64,000 nucleotides of DNA. It comes from Candidatus Poribacteria bacterium. GTDB lineage: Bacteria > Poribacteria > WGA-4E > WGA-3G. A program made the translations under genes and the position numbers. The notes under the pieces were generated by a model. That model ran no database searches and was not told the origin of the DNA. It saw nothing but the letters and a program-made list of their open reading frames with translations. Positions 34,805-43,918 of the stretch are shown here, piece by piece (within the stretch, counting starts at the first letter, position 1; every line of letters starts with the position of its first letter). The DNA lies in the NCBI GenBank assembly GCA_958295815.1, contig OY282374.1, positions 1,384,856 to 1,448,855 on the forward strand. The letters are read 5' to 3'.

Positions 34805-36889
34805 CTATCGTCCGCGGCCTCCTCCACCGGTCATTCGACGCATTGTGGAAGCGGGGTTCTGCATCATACGTCGCCGCCAATCTTCACCACCGCCAGCACC
34901 ACCACGCTCCATGCCTCCTATTGCAACGATATCGCCTTCAGCAAGTCCAGAGATAATTTCGATTTTGTCGAAACTGCTGACCCCTGTGACAACAGGCTGT
35001 GGTCGTCCGGGTTGTCCTTCTGCTCCGATGATTCTGACCATTTTTCTGCCGCGCATATCAAGAACTGCCTCGGCTGGCAAGGTAAGAATATCTATTTTGT
35101 TGACAGCCGAAATCTGGACACTGGCGTTCATGCCGGGTTTGAGAAAAGGTGCCTTTGTCTCTTCGGTTTCTGCAGGCTCGGGTTGCGTCGGAGCTTCTGC
35201 AATGGGTGGTTCCTCGAAAAAGCCGCCAAACAGTCCGCCGAAAGCGTCTGGCTCAGTTTCTTCTTCCGCTTTAGCAACAGGCTGTTCCTCTGTCGGTTGC
35301 GTCGGGGTTTCTTGCGGGCGCGTAGGAGCCTCTGCAGCGGCAGGTCTTGATGTTCCATCAGCAGCACCCTCTGCTTGGCGTTGTTGACGCGTCGCACGGA
35401 AACGCTCGCGCTGCTCCTCAGTCATATTTGCGAAGTCTGGACGGGCACCGCCGCCTTGTTGTCTCCCAAAACCTCTTCCCATGCCTTGAGGTGATGTGCT
35501 CGCTTTGACGTTTTTCAACTCGGAGGTCACTTCAAAAGTCGTCACATTCTGAATCGCTTGTCCTTGGGGGGCAATCTTCAAGACTTCGCCTTGGAATGGC
35601 GTATCGGGGTAGGCTTCAACTGTAATTGTCACAGGTTGACCGATCTCTACCTTACCGATGTCGGTTTCATCAACCTCTGTTACGACATAAACGGTGTCAA
35701 GGTCTGCCATCGTGACAAGCGTCTGCCCTTCTTCTGAGGCGAGTGAGGAGAGACGCGAAGTAATCACCTGTCCTTCTTCGACCAGTTTTTCAAGAATCGT
35801 TCCAGAGATAGGTGCCTTGATGACAGTATCGTTGTATTCAATTTGACGGAGTTCCAGTTGTGTTTCACTACGTGTGACCGATGAGCGGGCAGTCTCCAAG
35901 TCGCGTTCTTTTCGCTCAATCTGTTTCTTATTTGCTTCTGCAAGTTTCAGAGAATCTTCAGCTTGTAGAATCCGTTGTTGCTGAAGTTCAATATCCATCT
36001 CGCGTGAAGGTTCTGATGCAATTCTTTCGTTAGCGAGCTCGAGGTTAAATTCCGCCTTTCTAATATCTGCTTGTCCCAATTCAAGTTCAGCTTCAGTGGC
36101 GGGCTTCTCTACCAATTTCAGGTTTTCCTCAGCAGACTGATGCCGTGCCTGTGCCGATTTAAGTTGTGCGTGTGAAGATTCTAATGCGGCTTGGGAAATA
36201 AGTTCTTTGTCGTAGAGCGTCTGGTTCCTTTTGTGTTCTGCTGTTACCAACTCTAAGTTTGCGTCTTCCTGCTCCAAGGAGGCTTTTGCGCGCCTTCTAT
36301 TTTCATCCCGCACCTCATCGGATGTTAGCAGTTTGTACCGAATTTTGGAGATGTTAAGGCTGTTTTCAGCATCCATTACGCCCCGCTTATTCGCTATTTT
36401 TTCGAGCCGAATCTGCTCTTTAATCTGTTCCATCCGTTTTTTTGCTTCAAAAAGCGATTCTTGTGCTTGCCGAATTTGGATTGCTGATTGTTCTTTTTGG
36501 AGTTGAAGGTCGATTTCTGCTTGTCGCAAGCGCGCTTGGGCAGATCTCAAATCCGCTTGCGCTTGTTCCAAACTAATCTGGACGTACGTCGTTTCAATAA
36601 CCGCAATAATTTCATCCTTCTCGACATAATCCCCAGCATCAACCCTGAGTTCCAAAATCTTTCCACTTGCTTTGGAACTGACCTTAACAATATTCAACGG
36701 TTTGATAGTGCCTGTTGCGTCAATTGCGACCTCAATGTTGCCCCGTTCGACTGCTGCTGTTTTTACTGCTGATGCGTCAGTGCTGACTGCATCGTCTTTG
36801 TTTGTGAGAACGATGCGTCCCACAGCAACCGCGGCCACGACGACCACTATAGCTGCACCGACAATCGCGATAAGTTTCCATTTTCCCAT
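34805..36889 (-). CDS. HlyD/MacA-type adaptor with Pro/Glu-rich insert
   Basis: Periplasmic adaptor of 694 residues. ATG 36889 is used (AGGGGG eight nt upstream). An N-terminal anchor (LIAIVGAAIVVVVAAVAVG) is followed by a lipoyl half (ASGKILELRVDAGDYVEKDE), a coiled-coil hairpin of about 270 residues, the second lipoyl half (APISGTILEKLVEEGQVI) and the barrel. About 110 residues of low-complexity sequence rich in Pro, Glu, Thr and Gln (near 475-585, including EDAFGGLFGG-like glycine/phenylalanine stretches) interrupt the barrel region. The C-terminus is Gly/Arg/Met-rich. It is co-transcribed with the permease gene. Confidence 0.87.
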   Translation of the reverse strand: MGKWKLIAIVGAAIVVVVAAVAVGRIVLTNKDDAVSTDASAVKTAAVERGNIEVAIDATGTIKPLNIVKVSSKASGKILELRVDAGDYVEKDEIIAVIETTYVQISLEQAQADLRSAQARLRQAEIDLQLQKEQSAIQIRQAQESLFEAKKRMEQIKEQIRLEKIANKRGVMDAENSLNISKIRYKLLTSDEVRDENRRRAKASLEQEDANLELVTAEHKRNQTLYDKELISQAALESSHAQLKSAQARHQSAEENLKLVEKPATEAELELGQADIRKAEFNLELANERIASEPSREMDIELQQQRILQAEDSLKLAEANKKQIERKERDLETARSSVTRSETQLELRQIEYNDTVIKAPISGTILEKLVEEGQVITSRLSSLASEEGQTLVTMADLDTVYVVTEVDETDIGKVEIGQPVTITVEAYPDTPFQGEVLKIAPQGQAIQNVTTFEVTSELKNVKASTSPQGMGRGFGRQQGGGARPDFANMTEEQRERFRATRQQRQAEGAADGTSRPAAAEAPTRPQETPTQPTEEQPVAKAEEETEPDAFGGLFGGFFEEPPIAEAPTQPEPAETEETKAPFLKPGMNASVQISAVNKIDILTLPAEAVLDMRGRKMVRIIGAEGQPGRPQPVVTGVSSFDKIEIISGLAEGDIVAIGGMERGGAGGGEDWRRRMMQNPASTMRRMTGGGGRGR

Positions 36890-36955
36890 CACCGATACCC
36901 CCTGTAATAGCAAATACTAAATTGCCTTTTCCCTGCTTTACGTGCTAAAGATTGT

Positions 36956-36991
36956 TTGACTAAAATGTATGCCATTGTCTAATTTAGTCAA
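36956..36991 (-). promoter_or_regulatory. Promoter of the adaptor-permease operon inside a 36-bp palindrome
   Basis: Minus strand: TTGACT (36991-36986), 16-nt spacer, TACATT (36969-36964). The arms TTGACTAAA (36956-36964) and TTTAGTCAA (36983-36991) are a perfect 9-bp inverted repeat with an 18-nt centre that covers both promoter boxes. This could be an operator for a dimeric repressor, or two opposed promoters. Confidence 0.55.
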
Positions 36992-37030
36992 GTGTCCAAG
37001 AGAAAAGTTCGCTTTTTTGTAGGGAAGTTC

Positions 37031-38044
37031 CTATAAACTTGGCATATCGACGGCACTATCTCGACGTTCATGCATATTCTTTTCCATCGCTTCGGGATAA
37101 CGATCTGGCAGATGTGATACTTCGTTGAGTTTTTTAAGCGCGTCGCCTTCAAGGTGCCACCCAGCTGCACCAAGGTTATCACGCAAGTGTCCGACATGCC
37201 TTGCACCGACAATCACCGAAGTCATTGCCCGCTGTTCAAGCACCCAACGGAGTGCGACTTGCGCTGGACTCTTTCCGAGTTCATTGGAGACATCAAAGAG
37301 TGCTTGCAACGTTTCATCGGCATTGTCAGCAAAATAAGGTTCTGGATATGCCCATCCTTCAGCGGATCGTGTTCCACCTTGTGTGCGTTCCCCGGGTTTA
37401 TATTTGCCAGAGAGAAATCCACCGGCTAACGGACTCCATACAACTACGCCTAATCCCTTAAGTTCGCAGAGCGGGACGAGTTCTTGCTCTATATCCCGCA
37501 CAACGAGGCTATATTGCGGTTGATAGCACGAGAACTGTGTCCAATTATTGGTATCACTGAGCCATAACGCCTCGGATAATCGCCATGCTTGGTAGTTGCT
37601 GCACGCCGTATATCGGACTTTTCCTTGTCGAACAAGATCATCTAATGCTTGAAGCATCTCTTCTAATGGGGTTTGTATATCAACGTGGTGAATATAGTAG
37701 ATGTCTACGTAATCCATTTGTAGGCGTTTGAGGCTATCATCAATTGCCTGCATGATATGGACACGGGACATTCCAGAGTCGTTGGGACCGGTACCCATCG
37801 GGTTGGAAAACTTGGTCGCGACGACTGCGTCACGTCGCCTACCTTTAAGTGCTTTGCCGAGCAGTACTTCAGATTCGCCATCAGCGTAAGAGTTCGCGGT
37901 ATCAAAAAAGTTAACACCGGCATCCAAAGCGAGATTTACCATACGGTTTGATTCTGCTTCGTCAGCACCGTGTCCGAAGGTCATTGTTCCCAAACAGATT
38001 TCGGATACCTTGAGTCCACTCTTTCCCAATCTTCTATATTCCAC
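37031..38044 (-). CDS. Aldo/keto reductase
   Basis: NADPH-dependent oxidoreductase of the AKR fold, 337 residues. The catalytic tetrad is visible: NFFDTANSYADGESE (Asp and Tyr), VVATKFSNP (Lys) and IYYIHHVD (His). GTG 38044 is the start, with GGAGGG upstream. It is the last gene of the S10 peptidase-Gfo/Idh-OLD nuclease-AKR run, 21 nt after the OLD gene. The family acts on sugars or aldehydes; the substrate is unknown. Confidence 0.9.
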   Translation of the reverse strand: MEYRRLGKSGLKVSEICLGTMTFGHGADEAESNRMVNLALDAGVNFFDTANSYADGESEVLLGKALKGRRRDAVVATKFSNPMGTGPNDSGMSRVHIMQAIDDSLKRLQMDYVDIYYIHHVDIQTPLEEMLQALDDLVRQGKVRYTACSNYQAWRLSEALWLSDTNNWTQFSCYQPQYSLVVRDIEQELVPLCELKGLGVVVWSPLAGGFLSGKYKPGERTQGGTRSAEGWAYPEPYFADNADETLQALFDVSNELGKSPAQVALRWVLEQRAMTSVIVGARHVGHLRDNLGAAGWHLEGDALKKLNEVSHLPDRYPEAMEKNMHERRDSAVDMPSL

Positions 38045-38065
38045 GCTTTCCCTCCGTTTTATGAA

Positions 38066-39799
38066 TTACATATTATTCAATGGCACTGCTTTATTGGCAA
38101 CCTCTAAAATACTATCAAGCACTTTGATAACTTCCGCATCAATTTGCTCTGCTGGTAGATATTGGACTAAAGTATGGTAATTTGTTTTTTGCATGAGATT
38201 CGGTAATTCCAATTTTTCAAAGAAAGATTCAAAAAGTCGGTTTAGGAAATCGTCGGTCACTTTGATATCCAATGACCAAGGTGAACCTCTACCAAGAGTT
38301 ACTAGGGCATTTTCAATCTCTACAATTGTTTCTTCGATTGTAGACGCCCAGAGCGTCGAGAATATTGGGACTTCGGTTTGTTCTGCTGCTTTAGCAAGTA
38401 CCCAGTCAATTAATATCTGTTTGCTGGATACAATGTAGTTTTCAATCTCGCGCCTTTTCCAAGCGTATTCTCTTAATGCGGAGTGCCTGTGAAGTTCACC
38501 ATCAATTCGATCAAATAGACAAAATCCCACCAAATTTGGCTTCGCCTCGCGTAGACCATAGAAGTGCTTACGTGCTTCTTCAGGTTGGTTGCCAACATAG
38601 TGGACGTAAGGTGCCTCTAACTCTTTTTTTACTGGATGATCAAGTTGCTTCGCAAATGCCTGCAAGATTGCGAGATCCGTCGAACCTTCAAGATAGAGGA
38701 CCCAACCTCTTTGTTGTGCTTGATAATATTGCTCAAAACCAATTGTCCGAAGCGATTTTAATAACTGGCTACCCCGATCGTCAATTCGATGAGGTGTACC
38801 AAGAAAGGCGATGACAACGTCACGATCAGCTGCTTCATTGAGTATGACTTCAGAATGGCTAGCGGCAATGATTTGACTGTCATGTTCTATTGCTAATTTT
38901 GTAAGTGCTTCATAAATCTGGCGTTGTCGCAGAATTTCAAGATGTGCATCTGGTTCATCAAGCAAAAGGACAGATCCAGGATGTGCTGCAATATAGGCAA
39001 GTAGTAGGAGCGTTTGTTGCAAACCTCGTCCCGATGAGGAAAGGTCTAAGGATATTCCAGACTCATCCTGATAGTTCATCTCTACCTCTCCGCGCTCAGG
39101 AATGTATTCCGGTTCATCAAGATAGACACCGAATAGAGAATGAATTTTCTCGCAAAGCGTTTTCCATTTTTGAGAATCCTCCAAAACTTGATAGCAGAGA
39201 TTACGCAGTACTTCTGCAGTCCGTCCCTCTCCGATACGTACATTGATTGCTCCTGGATCAAGACGTGTCTCATTAGAGACAAGCCCAGACATTGGTGGAA
39301 GAAATGCGACAGATAGATTTCCTGCTTCTTCAGGAACAAGCATCCGCTCTGTCCCTTTCTCATCTGTTTCTGATACTCTCAAAGGACGGCAGTAAAAAGA
39401 CTCCTGATTGGCATAATCGAACTCGAAACCACATTGCCAATTTATTCCATTAGTAACACCCTCCACAATAATGTCGATGCGAACATTCTGGGTGTGTTGT
39501 TTACCCTCAACCCGTTTCACATTACGAACTTGCAGATCTCTCCAGAGTAATCGGGCACTTGGTACTGGGACAGAGATGAGATCGCGCCGGTTTATAGCAA
39601 CACCTGGACGTTTTTCTGGATTTGTTTTTCCTTTGCGGTTCTCGTTCCACCGTTTAAGACCTATTTCCCACAAAGCGAGGGCTTGCAACGCTGTTGTTTT
39701 GCCGGAGTTATTTGGTCCGATGAAGACAACGGGATTCCCCAATTCAATTTCAACTTTGCCAAAATTTTTGAAATTACGACAAATCAATTTTGTTAGCAT
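38066..39799 (-). CDS. OLD-family ATP-dependent nuclease (AAA ATPase + TOPRIM)
   Basis: A 577-residue protein joining an SMC/ABC-like ATPase to a TOPRIM nuclease domain. Walker A is GPNNSGKTT (residues 28-36), the signature is LSSSGRGLQQTLLLLAYI, Walker B is VLLLDEPDAHLE and the switch is IAASHSE. The TOPRIM part starts near 365 with LYLEGSTDLAIL (Glu) and has LFDRIDGE (Asp pair). OLD proteins include phage P2 Old, the GajA nuclease of Gabija and related anti-phage proteins. No GajB-type helicase or other defence gene is adjacent; it sits in a metabolic operon. Confidence 0.85.
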   Translation of the reverse strand: MLTKLICRNFKNFGKVEIELGNPVVFIGPNNSGKTTALQALALWEIGLKRWNENRKGKTNPEKRPGVAINRRDLISVPVPSARLLWRDLQVRNVKRVEGKQHTQNVRIDIIVEGVTNGINWQCGFEFDYANQESFYCRPLRVSETDEKGTERMLVPEEAGNLSVAFLPPMSGLVSNETRLDPGAINVRIGEGRTAEVLRNLCYQVLEDSQKWKTLCEKIHSLFGVYLDEPEYIPERGEVEMNYQDESGISLDLSSSGRGLQQTLLLLAYIAAHPGSVLLLDEPDAHLEILRQRQIYEALTKLAIEHDSQIIAASHSEVILNEAADRDVVIAFLGTPHRIDDRGSQLLKSLRTIGFEQYYQAQQRGWVLYLEGSTDLAILQAFAKQLDHPVKKELEAPYVHYVGNQPEEARKHFYGLREAKPNLVGFCLFDRIDGELHRHSALREYAWKRREIENYIVSSKQILIDWVLAKAAEQTEVPIFSTLWASTIEETIVEIENALVTLGRGSPWSLDIKVTDDFLNRLFESFFEKLELPNLMQKTNYHTLVQYLPAEQIDAEVIKVLDSILEVANKAVPLNNM

Positions 39800-39826
39800 T
39801 TTTACTCACCACTGCAATTGTACTTA

Positions 39827-40870
39827 CTAAACATCGACGGTCTCACCTTCCGAGCGAAGTCCTGCTTCATAAACCTTCATAACTTCCAGCGCGAACTCAA
39901 GCGACCCTTGTTCTGCTGGTTTGCCGTCCAGAATGCAATCACAGAAATACCGCATCTCTTGGTAGAATCCCTGTATGAAAAGCCCTTTGTTTTCGAGGGT
40001 GCCGAGGCTATATTGCGGTTCCCAAACGATTGCACCGCTATCGAAGCCTTCAGGCACATAACTGGTACTGCCGCTATAGTTGAAAGGTATGCCGCGCTGG
40101 AGTAAGACACGTGTGCTGTTCCGAATTTCGGCATGGCACCCATCACCAAAGAACTGATAAAGTTCCGAAGGTTGCCCGTGCCTTGCACCATCAGCGAGAT
40201 GAAAGTTTCCGAAGGCACCGCTTTCGTATTCCAATATACACACACCGCCACCCCGTTGGCTCCTATGAACAGTCACATTTGACACCTTCCCGCCGACTGC
40301 GACAAGCAGAGATAACGGATGCACCCCATTTTGGAGCCAGTTGGTATGTTCTTTCTCACGTAGTACCCGTTTTCCCTCGCTCGAAATCGTCATTGGATAG
40401 ATCCCTAAAATGCTGCGTAAGGGACCGTATTCCTCTGTTCCAAAGATTTCGATAATCTTCTGTGTGGCGGGCATGAAAGCCTTTTTGAATCCGACCACCA
40501 CCACGCGATCTTTCCGATGAGCGATCATCTCCGAAACCTCGTCGGCAAACATCCCAGGAGGCTTTTCTAACCAGACATGCATTCCAGCGTCCAGTGCCTC
40601 ACATGTCAATTCGGGGTGCAGGCGCGGCGGTGCACACAGAAAAATCGCGTCCAGTTCTTCATTCTCAAACATCTCCGCCATGTTTGGATAAAACGCATCG
40701 GCACCGTACTGCTTGGCGGTAACGCGGGCACGTTCGGTATCAAGGTCGCACAACGCTTTCAATCGAACCGGAAGAAACGTCAAGGTCGGTAGAATATTCC
40801 GATAGCCGTGTGAACCCACACCGACGACTGCGACATCTAACCGCTTCTCAAATTCTCTCTGGTAACTCAT
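39827..40870 (-). CDS. Gfo/Idh/MocA family oxidoreductase
   Basis: NAD(P)-dependent oxidoreductase of 347 residues, typically acting on sugars or inositols. The Rossmann start is [29 protein letters not shown] and [10 protein letters not shown] (the EKP motif with the catalytic Lys) follow, then the alpha/beta C-terminal domain with NGVHPLSLL. The last codons and stop of the S10 gene form its ribosome site (GAGGAGTAG), so the two are translationally linked. Confidence 0.92.
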   Translation of the reverse strand: MSYQREFEKRLDVAVVGVGSHGYRNILPTLTFLPVRLKALCDLDTERARVTAKQYGADAFYPNMAEMFENEELDAIFLCAPPRLHPELTCEALDAGMHVWLEKPPGMFADEVSEMIAHRKDRVVVVGFKKAFMPATQKIIEIFGTEEYGPLRSILGIYPMTISSEGKRVLREKEHTNWLQNGVHPLSLLVAVGGKVSNVTVHRSQRGGGVCILEYESGAFGNFHLADGARHGQPSELYQFFGDGCHAEIRNSTRVLLQRGIPFNYSGSTSYVPEGFDSGAIVWEPQYSLGTLENKGLFIQGFYQEMRYFCDCILDGKPAEQGSLEFALEVMKVYEAGLRSEGETVDV

Positions 40871-40872
40871 AG

Positions 40873-42354
40873 CTACTCCTCGGAAAGCACATCGTCAAGG
40901 TACGCATCCAGGTCTCGTTTCATCTTCTGCAATTCCGCTTGGTCGATGTACATCATGTGTCCTGCTTGATAGTACGCCATCGTGATGTTGTCCTGCAAGG
41001 AGTTATCGAGTCCAAGGTGTGTAAAGGTGTACTCTGATGCCAAAAATGGTGTTGCCAGATCGTAATAACCGTTGGCGACGAAAAGCTTTAGCGCAGGATT
41101 GGTCGTCATCGCCTGCCGTAGCGTATCCGCAACGTTGACGTATTCGTTCTGATGTTCGCCATAGTCCCACGGATGCACGCGCCTGCTGAGGATTTCATAC
41201 GGGAGGTCAGAATCAAATTCGAGTTCATCTCGAACGTAATAGTTAAGCATTGCGGTATATGCACCTTGGACGACTGCGGAACTTGGATCGTATTCAAACG
41301 TCTCGCCTGCAGAATCTCGGTCGATGCCTTTATATCGACTATCAAAACGTCCGACTGTGCGTCCTTCATCTCGGAGCAACTCCTTGCAGAAGCGCATAAT
41401 GTTGATTCTCAGATCCGTCTGTTCGATGTATTCAGGAGTCAGTCCAGTATATTTAGCGAGTTGTTGTGTAATGTTGGCACGTTGATCGTCGGGTAACGCA
41501 CTGCCTTGCATTAGGGCAGTCGTGTAATCGCCCATAGCGAATTCTCGGACCTCGTTCACGAATGTCTCGAATTCGGAATCCATCTCTAATTTATCGTGGT
41601 AAAGTGCTGTCGCTGCGTAAGTGGGGAGATAGAGGATATGGGGAAGATCGTTTCCCGGTGCGAACCGAATCGTCTGAAAATTCAGAACGACTGATACGAG
41701 CATAATCCCGTTGAGATAGGTGCCGTGCCGTCCCTGCAGATAACCGGAAAGTCCTCCAGCACGCGTCGTTCCGTAACTTTCTCCGATCAAAAATTTAGGT
41801 GAAGCCCAGCGTTTATAACGTCCCAAGTAGAGTAGGATAAAGTCACCCACGGACTCAATATCCTTCTTGAAGCCGTGGAACTGCTTCGCCTCTTCTCCCG
41901 GCACGGCTCTGCTGAATCCAGTGCTCACGGGATCGATGAAGACCAGATCTGTTTTGTCTAAAATGGAGCATTCGTTATTCTTGAGTTGATATGGAGGCTG
42001 TGGCAATTCGCCATCTTTATCGGGTTCCACACACCGCGGTCCTAACACACCTAAATGCAGCCACACCGATGAGGATCCGGGACCTCCGTTAAAAGAGAAG
42101 GTTACTGGACGTTTGGACGGATCGTCTACATCGTCGCGGGTATAAGCAATAAAAAAGACTGCCGCTTTCGCTTTTTCGCCTTCCTTATCGATTTCCTCCT
42201 TCAGCACGAGTGTCCCTGTTGTCGCAGTGTAGCGGATCTCTTCGCCGTTAATCGTGACGCTATGATGTGTAACTGAGAGTTTGTCTTCGGGCGTAGGTGG
42301 ATTTTTCTCTTCAGCTGTGCCTTCTTCAGACCCTTTCTTTTGTTCTTCGCTCAT
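40873..42354 (-). CDS. Serine carboxypeptidase, peptidase family S10
   Basis: Carboxypeptidase of 493 residues from ATG 42354 (GGGGAG nine nt upstream). The triad is in place: [11 protein letters not shown] (Ser), [12 protein letters not shown] (Asp) and YYQAGHMMY (His); the oxyanion motif NGGPGSSS is present. S10 enzymes are normally exported, yet the N-terminus is hydrophilic and acidic ([16 protein letters not shown]) with no signal peptide, so it may be cytoplasmic or use another route. It heads the four-gene operon to the AKR gene. Confidence 0.92.
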   Translation of the reverse strand: MSEEQKKGSEEGTAEEKNPPTPEDKLSVTHHSVTINGEEIRYTATTGTLVLKEEIDKEGEKAKAAVFFIAYTRDDVDDPSKRPVTFSFNGGPGSSSVWLHLGVLGPRCVEPDKDGELPQPPYQLKNNECSILDKTDLVFIDPVSTGFSRAVPGEEAKQFHGFKKDIESVGDFILLYLGRYKRWASPKFLIGESYGTTRAGGLSGYLQGRHGTYLNGIMLVSVVLNFQTIRFAPGNDLPHILYLPTYAATALYHDKLEMDSEFETFVNEVREFAMGDYTTALMQGSALPDDQRANITQQLAKYTGLTPEYIEQTDLRINIMRFCKELLRDEGRTVGRFDSRYKGIDRDSAGETFEYDPSSAVVQGAYTAMLNYYVRDELEFDSDLPYEILSRRVHPWDYGEHQNEYVNVADTLRQAMTTNPALKLFVANGYYDLATPFLASEYTFTHLGLDNSLQDNITMAYYQAGHMMYIDQAELQKMKRDLDAYLDDVLSEE

Positions 42355-42666
42355 ATTGAGTTTCTCCCCGTTTTTAATTCGTAAGACTTGGGACCTTGCC
42401 TCATAACGCATTATAGCATATTTTACAGAAACAGGTGTGACATAAATCGCGGGTGTGTTCAGTTTTCGAGGTGGGATTGTTGGGGGATTGCCTACGTTGC
42501 AAGGAGTTTTGTGTGGGTATTGTCTGAACCAGGATTTACAGGATTAGAGGATTCACAAGATTAGAGAACCCCGTCATGATTGATGAATTTTCTGTGCATT
42601 TTAGGAGTCTATACACAGCATGCTGCCTTGACAGGACTATAGCGTTCAGCATAACCGAAAACCAAC
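42355..42666. other. Gene-free region between the S10 peptidase and Rpn nuclease genes
   Basis: No gene is seen. On the minus strand a perfect TATAAT (42415-42410) lies about 55 nt before the S10 start with only a weak -35 box. The middle holds a 17-bp tandem repeat. Confidence 0.5.
42533..42566. repeat. Two tandem 17-bp units GGATTTACAGGATTAGA
   Basis: Units at 42533-42549 and 42550-42566 match at 15 of 17 positions. Repeats of the GGATTTACAGGATTAGA type are common between genes in several environmental phyla. Confidence 0.75.
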
Positions 42667-43776
42667 TTAGGTGTCGCCGTTCAGTATGTGTATATCCGCC
42701 AAGGTCTTTGCGTTGAGGGCTTCCTCAAAGAGTGCGTCAAGTTCTTCCTGACTTCGTATAGTATTAATCTGGGTTGTGAAAGTGTCGGGGACACTGCCAA
42801 ATCGAGAGTGTAGAAGTTTGAGAATTGCGTCCCGTTTTGCGCGTGTTTCACCTTGTTCGATACCTTGTTCAATACCTTGCTCAATACCTTGCTCAATACC
42901 TTGCTCAATACCTTGCTCAATGCCTTGCTCAAGGAGCGTTCCAGCCATTACTTCTGCCATGGTGTCTACCTCCAGTTCGTGTGCATGTTGGTTCAGGATA
43001 GTTATCAAGCCAGCGTGTTCTTCAATAGGACGACGATGCAGAATTAATAGGAGTAGATATCCGATTGTCCGCCGCATCTGTTCGGAATCTTCAGTGTCAA
43101 TTTCGCTGAGATGCCTCATTGCTTCTTGCAATGCATCACTTATCGCCTTTTTGTCCGAATGCTCTTTTTGAAGAACGGTTAGTAACCAACCAAACGGATG
43201 ATCGGTTCGTGTTAGAGTCGATGATGCTGTCTCTTTAACACTGAGAAACAACGTGTCAAATGTCGGGACAAATCGAGCCAACGCGTCAGGAATGTCCATT
43301 ATTCCAGTGAGAGACAACGCCGTATTCCAACGTTGTGCCCCAGTGTAAAATACTATCGGGAGAATCGGGCGCAACCGCCATTCACTTTTAGGTACATTGT
43401 CTGATTCCCACTCTCGACGTTGCGAATCCCAAAGCTGGGTCATGTAAAACAATACCCGAAATCCCATCGTTGTATCAACCGTGGATTGATGTTCAATGAG
43501 AATATAAATAATCAGTTCGTCGGTTTCGGGTCCACCGTGATATGGGACTCTAAATACGAGATCGGATTCCTGCTCACGGAGCGTGTCGGAAACAAAACTC
43601 CGATTAAGTTGAACAAGTTGGTTAAAATCAATGTGTGAGGCAATTTGCGCTGCAACGATTTCGATCAACCCTCGAACGTTTTCCTTGTCTTGGAGCAACC
43701 ATCTTGCGCTCCTGTCGGGGAAATGTTGTATCGGGAAATCGAATATATCAAATATATCTGTTTCTGCGTTCTCCAT
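42667..43776 (-). CDS. Rpn/YhgA-like PD-(D/E)XK nuclease family protein
   Basis: Member of the recombination-promoting nuclease (Rpn) family, also annotated as transposase_31. The 369-residue protein has the nuclease core near the N-terminus: SDLVFRVPYHGG and IIYILIEHQST (Asp and E-x-Q motif), then YMTQLWDSQ and LPIVFYTGAQRW. Near residue 280 six consecutive EQGI units are encoded by a 12-bp tandem repeat, followed by a basic helical tail. Such repeats vary in number between family members. TAGGAG precedes the ATG and a strong promoter lies upstream. Confidence 0.9.
   Translation of the reverse strand: MENAETDIFDIFDFPIQHFPDRSARWLLQDKENVRGLIEIVAAQIASHIDFNQLVQLNRSFVSDTLREQESDLVFRVPYHGGPETDELIIYILIEHQSTVDTTMGFRVLFYMTQLWDSQRREWESDNVPKSEWRLRPILPIVFYTGAQRWNTALSLTGIMDIPDALARFVPTFDTLFLSVKETASSTLTRTDHPFGWLLTVLQKEHSDKKAISDALQEAMRHLSEIDTEDSEQMRRTIGYLLLLILHRRPIEEHAGLITILNQHAHELEVDTMAEVMAGTLLEQGIEQGIEQGIEQGIEQGIEQGIEQGETRAKRDAILKLLHSRFGSVPDTFTTQINTIRSQEELDALFEEALNAKTLADIHILNGDT
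42853..42936 (-). repeat. 12-bp coding tandem repeat (EQGI units) in the Rpn gene
   Basis: Six units TTGYTCRATRCC (plus strand) plus a partial seventh run without interruption. Three central copies are identical, which fits slippage-driven copy-number change in whole codons. Confidence 0.9.
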
Positions 43777-43806
43777 GACCGCTCCTAGGCAGGAAATCTA
43801 CTATAT

Positions 43807-43835
43807 AGCATAGCAGGTTTGGAGAGGAAAGTCAA
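43807..43835 (-). promoter_or_regulatory. Sigma-70 promoter of the Rpn gene
   Basis: Minus strand: TTGACT (43835-43830), 17-nt spacer, TATGCT (43812-43807), about 31 nt before the ATG. Confidence 0.7.
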
Positions 43836-43870
43836 GCGGTTTGTAATCCCAACGCCTCATTGCAAAGAAT

Positions 43871-43898
43871 TTGACATAATCCCAAAATATGCTAAACT
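43871..43898 (+). promoter_or_regulatory. Sigma-70 promoter of the Gfo/Idh gene at 43.9 kb
   Basis: TTGACA (43871-43876), 16-nt spacer, TAAACT (43893-43898), 21 nt before the ATG; it is divergent from the Rpn promoter 35 bp away. Confidence 0.7.
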
Positions 43899-43918
43899 CT
43901 ACGCAAAGGAGAAACGCT

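Noticed and set aside
38066..39799. Gabija defence system
   Set aside because: No GajB-type UvrD-like helicase gene is adjacent; only the ATPase-TOPRIM protein is present.
42853..42936. Short regular repeats resembling a CRISPR array
   Set aside because: The units are 12 bp with no spacers and lie inside the Rpn coding sequence in frame.
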